Shown here: piece by piece, positions 6,313 to 7,475 of the stretch
Numbering within the stretch: position 1 is the first letter of the stretch
Layout: each line of letters starts with the position of its first letter
NCBI GenBank assembly: GCA_031281855.1
Contig: JAITEW010000126.1
Coordinates: forward strand, 1 to 7,475
Direction of reading: 5' to 3'
Source: Treponema sp.
GTDB taxonomy: Bacteria > Spirochaetota > Spirochaetia > Treponematales > Breznakiellaceae
DNA: 7,475 nucleotides
The notes under the pieces: generated by a model
What the model saw: only the letters and a program-made list of their open reading frames with translations
Databases searched by the model: none
Told to the model about the DNA's origin: nothing
Translations under genes and position numbers: made by a program

Positions 6313-7308
6313 TTATAATACTTCGTTAAGCTGCCACACAAATGCGCTGGAAAACCAGGCGTTTTGGGCGGCTTGGGAGAAGGCGTTAAAGGGCAGGGCG
6401 TTCCGGGAAGCGGGAATCCAGTTCATAACGCTGGCGATGACAAACTGAACTTCGCCGTTCTTTAGCCAGGCTTCCGTTGAAACAAGTTTTTCCCGATCTT
6501 CTTCCCCGCCGAAAGGCCTGGCCCAGAGGATATCCGCCTGGATGCCATACCTTGTCCATCCGGGCCTTAAGGGGAAAACATCTGCGCTAAAAAGGGAGGT
6601 CTGATAACCCGGAAGCCTTCTGACCCGGCTGTAGGGGGCATAAACCCAGGAAGGCCGGTTTTCCCTGAAGAAAACCCAGGCGTCTTCCCAGCGGTAGGTC
6701 GGAACCCCCCGTTGAAAACGCTTTCCCGTATACAGGGATTCCCGGACAGCAGCCCACGCCTGCTCATCCTCAGGAAACAGGCCGGGCTGTTCCTGAACAA
6801 GCTGGGCCGTCCATGCCGCCGCGGCATCCTCCTCAGCGCCGGGAAAATAGAGGATCCCTTCGCCGTTTTCAGGGGAACCGGCCCGTTCCCAACTGAGGGG
6901 GGAATCGGTGTTGTACCGGAACACGATCCAGGGATCCAGGGCCAGTACCAGGCCCCCCTCGTACTCCTGGCTGCGGGAAAGCCTTTGATACATGCGAACC
7001 TCCCCTCCTCCGGTTTCCGCCGGGTCCCGCCGGGTAATGAGGTAACCGTAACTTCCGGCCTTTTCTTTCGTTCCGGGAGTATAAACCTCAATGCCGGTAA
7101 ATTCCGGAGGATTTTTTACCTGAGCAAGAACATTGGCCCATTCATCCTCCAGCCCTTCTTCCACATACCAGACCGGTTTGGAGGCCTTGCCGCAGGAAAG
7201 CAGGGATGCCGCCCCTGCAGCAAGACAGAAAATAACAATACTTTCCCAAAATTTCGGTTTGTGGGAAAGCAGCCTTAGATTTACAACAACGCCGTTTTTT
7301 TTAATCAT
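6313..7308 (-). CDS. Predicted lipoprotein of unknown function
   Basis: This 331-residue protein begins with a long basic leader (MIKKN to HKPKF), a hydrophobic core at about 23-37 (SIVIFCLAAGAASLL) and a lipobox LLSC with Cys39, followed by GKASKP. It should be a membrane-anchored lipoprotein facing the periplasm or surface. The mature part is rich in Trp, Tyr and Glu and has no motif I can assign. The C-terminal third (about 270-320: EAWLKNGEVQFVIASVMNWIPASRNALPFN) resembles the end of periplasmic solute-binding proteins, which is only an impression. The start ATG (7308-7306) has GAGGGAG close upstream, and codons 2-5 contain an A8 run (T8 on the plus strand at 7295-7302). A slightly later start is possible because the leader is long. 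The gene converges on the tRNA gene and is not part of the MoxR operon. A poly-G tract lies about 80 bases upstream on its coding strand. Confidence 0.85.
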   Translation of the reverse strand: MIKKNGVVVNLRLLSHKPKFWESIVIFCLAAGAASLLSCGKASKPVWYVEEGLEDEWANVLAQVKNPPEFTGIEVYTPGTKEKAGSYGYLITRRDPAETGGGEVRMYQRLSRSQEYEGGLVLALDPWIVFRYNTDSPLSWERAGSPENGEGILYFPGAEEDAAAAWTAQLVQEQPGLFPEDEQAWAAVRESLYTGKRFQRGVPTYRWEDAWVFFRENRPSWVYAPYSRVRRLPGYQTSLFSADVFPLRPGWTRYGIQADILWARPFGGEEDREKLVSTEAWLKNGEVQFVIASVMNWIPASRNALPFNAFSQAAQNAWFSSAFVWQLNEVL

Positions 7309-7475
7309 AAACTCCCTCTAAAAAAGGAGCCGTTCGAAAAGCAGGACGCTTCCCGGACAGCCCTGTTCTCCCATTCATCAATGGGCGGGCCCCCCCCCCC
7401 CCCCCCCCCCCCCCCACCCCCCCCGGCCCGGGGCCCCCGATAATTCTTTGGCTTTATAAAGTAAACAACAAGCTA
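7309..7475. other. Non-coding region upstream of the lipoprotein gene
   Basis: This stretch has no credible gene. From left to right it holds the lipoprotein ribosome binding site (about 7312-7318), an imperfect inverted repeat GGACAGCCCTGTTC (7355-7368), a six-pair hairpin CCCATT-CATC-AATGGG (7370-7385), a C26 run, C8, a GC-only palindromic patch, and then an AT-rich end with the perfect palindrome CTTTATAAAG (7452-7461). No convincing -35/-10 pair is seen on either strand. A weak minus-strand possibility is TTGTTG then AAGAAT, 17 bases apart, upstream of the G tract. Confidence 0.5.
7390..7438. repeat. Poly-C tract (C26-A-C8) and adjoining GC-only palindromic patch
   Basis: Positions 7390-7415 are an uninterrupted run of 26 C, then one A, then eight C, then GGCCCGGGGCCCCC (7425-7438, containing the palindrome GGGGCCCC). 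On the lipoprotein coding strand this is poly-G in the 5' region. No other homopolymer in the window approaches this length. It may be a slippage-prone contingency tract or a sequencing or assembly artefact; the sequence alone cannot decide. Confidence 0.6.

Noticed and set aside
6712..7278. 188-codon plus-strand frame antisense to the lipoprotein
   Set aside because: The opposite strand has a ribosome binding site, signal sequence and lipobox; this frame has none of these.

Overview
The window is a stretch of bacterial chromosome, clearly above 50% GC by eye, and almost fully coding. Seven genes on the minus strand form one tightly packed operon. A tRNA-Thr gene follows on the plus strand, and a separate minus-strand lipoprotein gene lies near the right end. 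No phage, insertion-sequence or CRISPR signal is visible. The organism cannot be fixed from sequence alone. A spirochaete, such as a GC-richer environmental or gut Treponema, is a reasonable guess from the relaxed lipobox and the gene set, but this is a low-confidence inference.

Operon (minus strand, transcribed right to left from about 6080 past position 1). The order is a small DUF5362-like membrane protein (6056-5532), an RDD-family membrane protein (5532-4732), a SpoIIM/DUF95-like membrane protein (4735-3776), a multi-spanning membrane protein ending in a DUF4129-like domain (3779-2298), a DUF4350-like membrane protein (2305-1172), a MoxR-family AAA+ ATPase (1175-156), and the first 53 codons of a DUF58-like protein (159 to the window edge). 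Every gene overlaps the next: TGATG once, ATGA four times, and one 8-base overlap in which a TTG start has a perfect ribosome binding site inside the upstream gene. This implies translational coupling and probably a joint complex. An extended -10 promoter and a strong ribosome binding site precede the first gene.

How the operon genes may work together. MoxR ATPases are known as chaperone-like AAA+ enzymes, usually encoded beside DUF58 or von Willebrand A partners. The other five products are integral membrane proteins. The likely picture is a membrane complex (RDD, SpoIIM-like, DUF4129, DUF4350) assembled or remodelled by the cytoplasmic MoxR ATPase with the DUF58 protein as adaptor. The gene set recurs in several phyla as far as I recall, but its physiological role is not established and I do not assign one.

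Right part. The 137-base gap at 6057-6193 holds back-to-back promoters: one for the operon (minus) and one for a complete tRNA-Thr(CGU) gene (plus). A weak hairpin follows the tRNA. The lipoprotein gene (7308-6313) belongs to no family I can name. Its 5' region (7309-7475) carries a compact inverted repeat, a small hairpin and an uninterrupted run of 26 C (poly-G on the lipoprotein coding strand), then C8 and a GGCCCGGGGCCC-type stretch. The tract is either a slippage-prone switch or a sequencing/assembly artefact.
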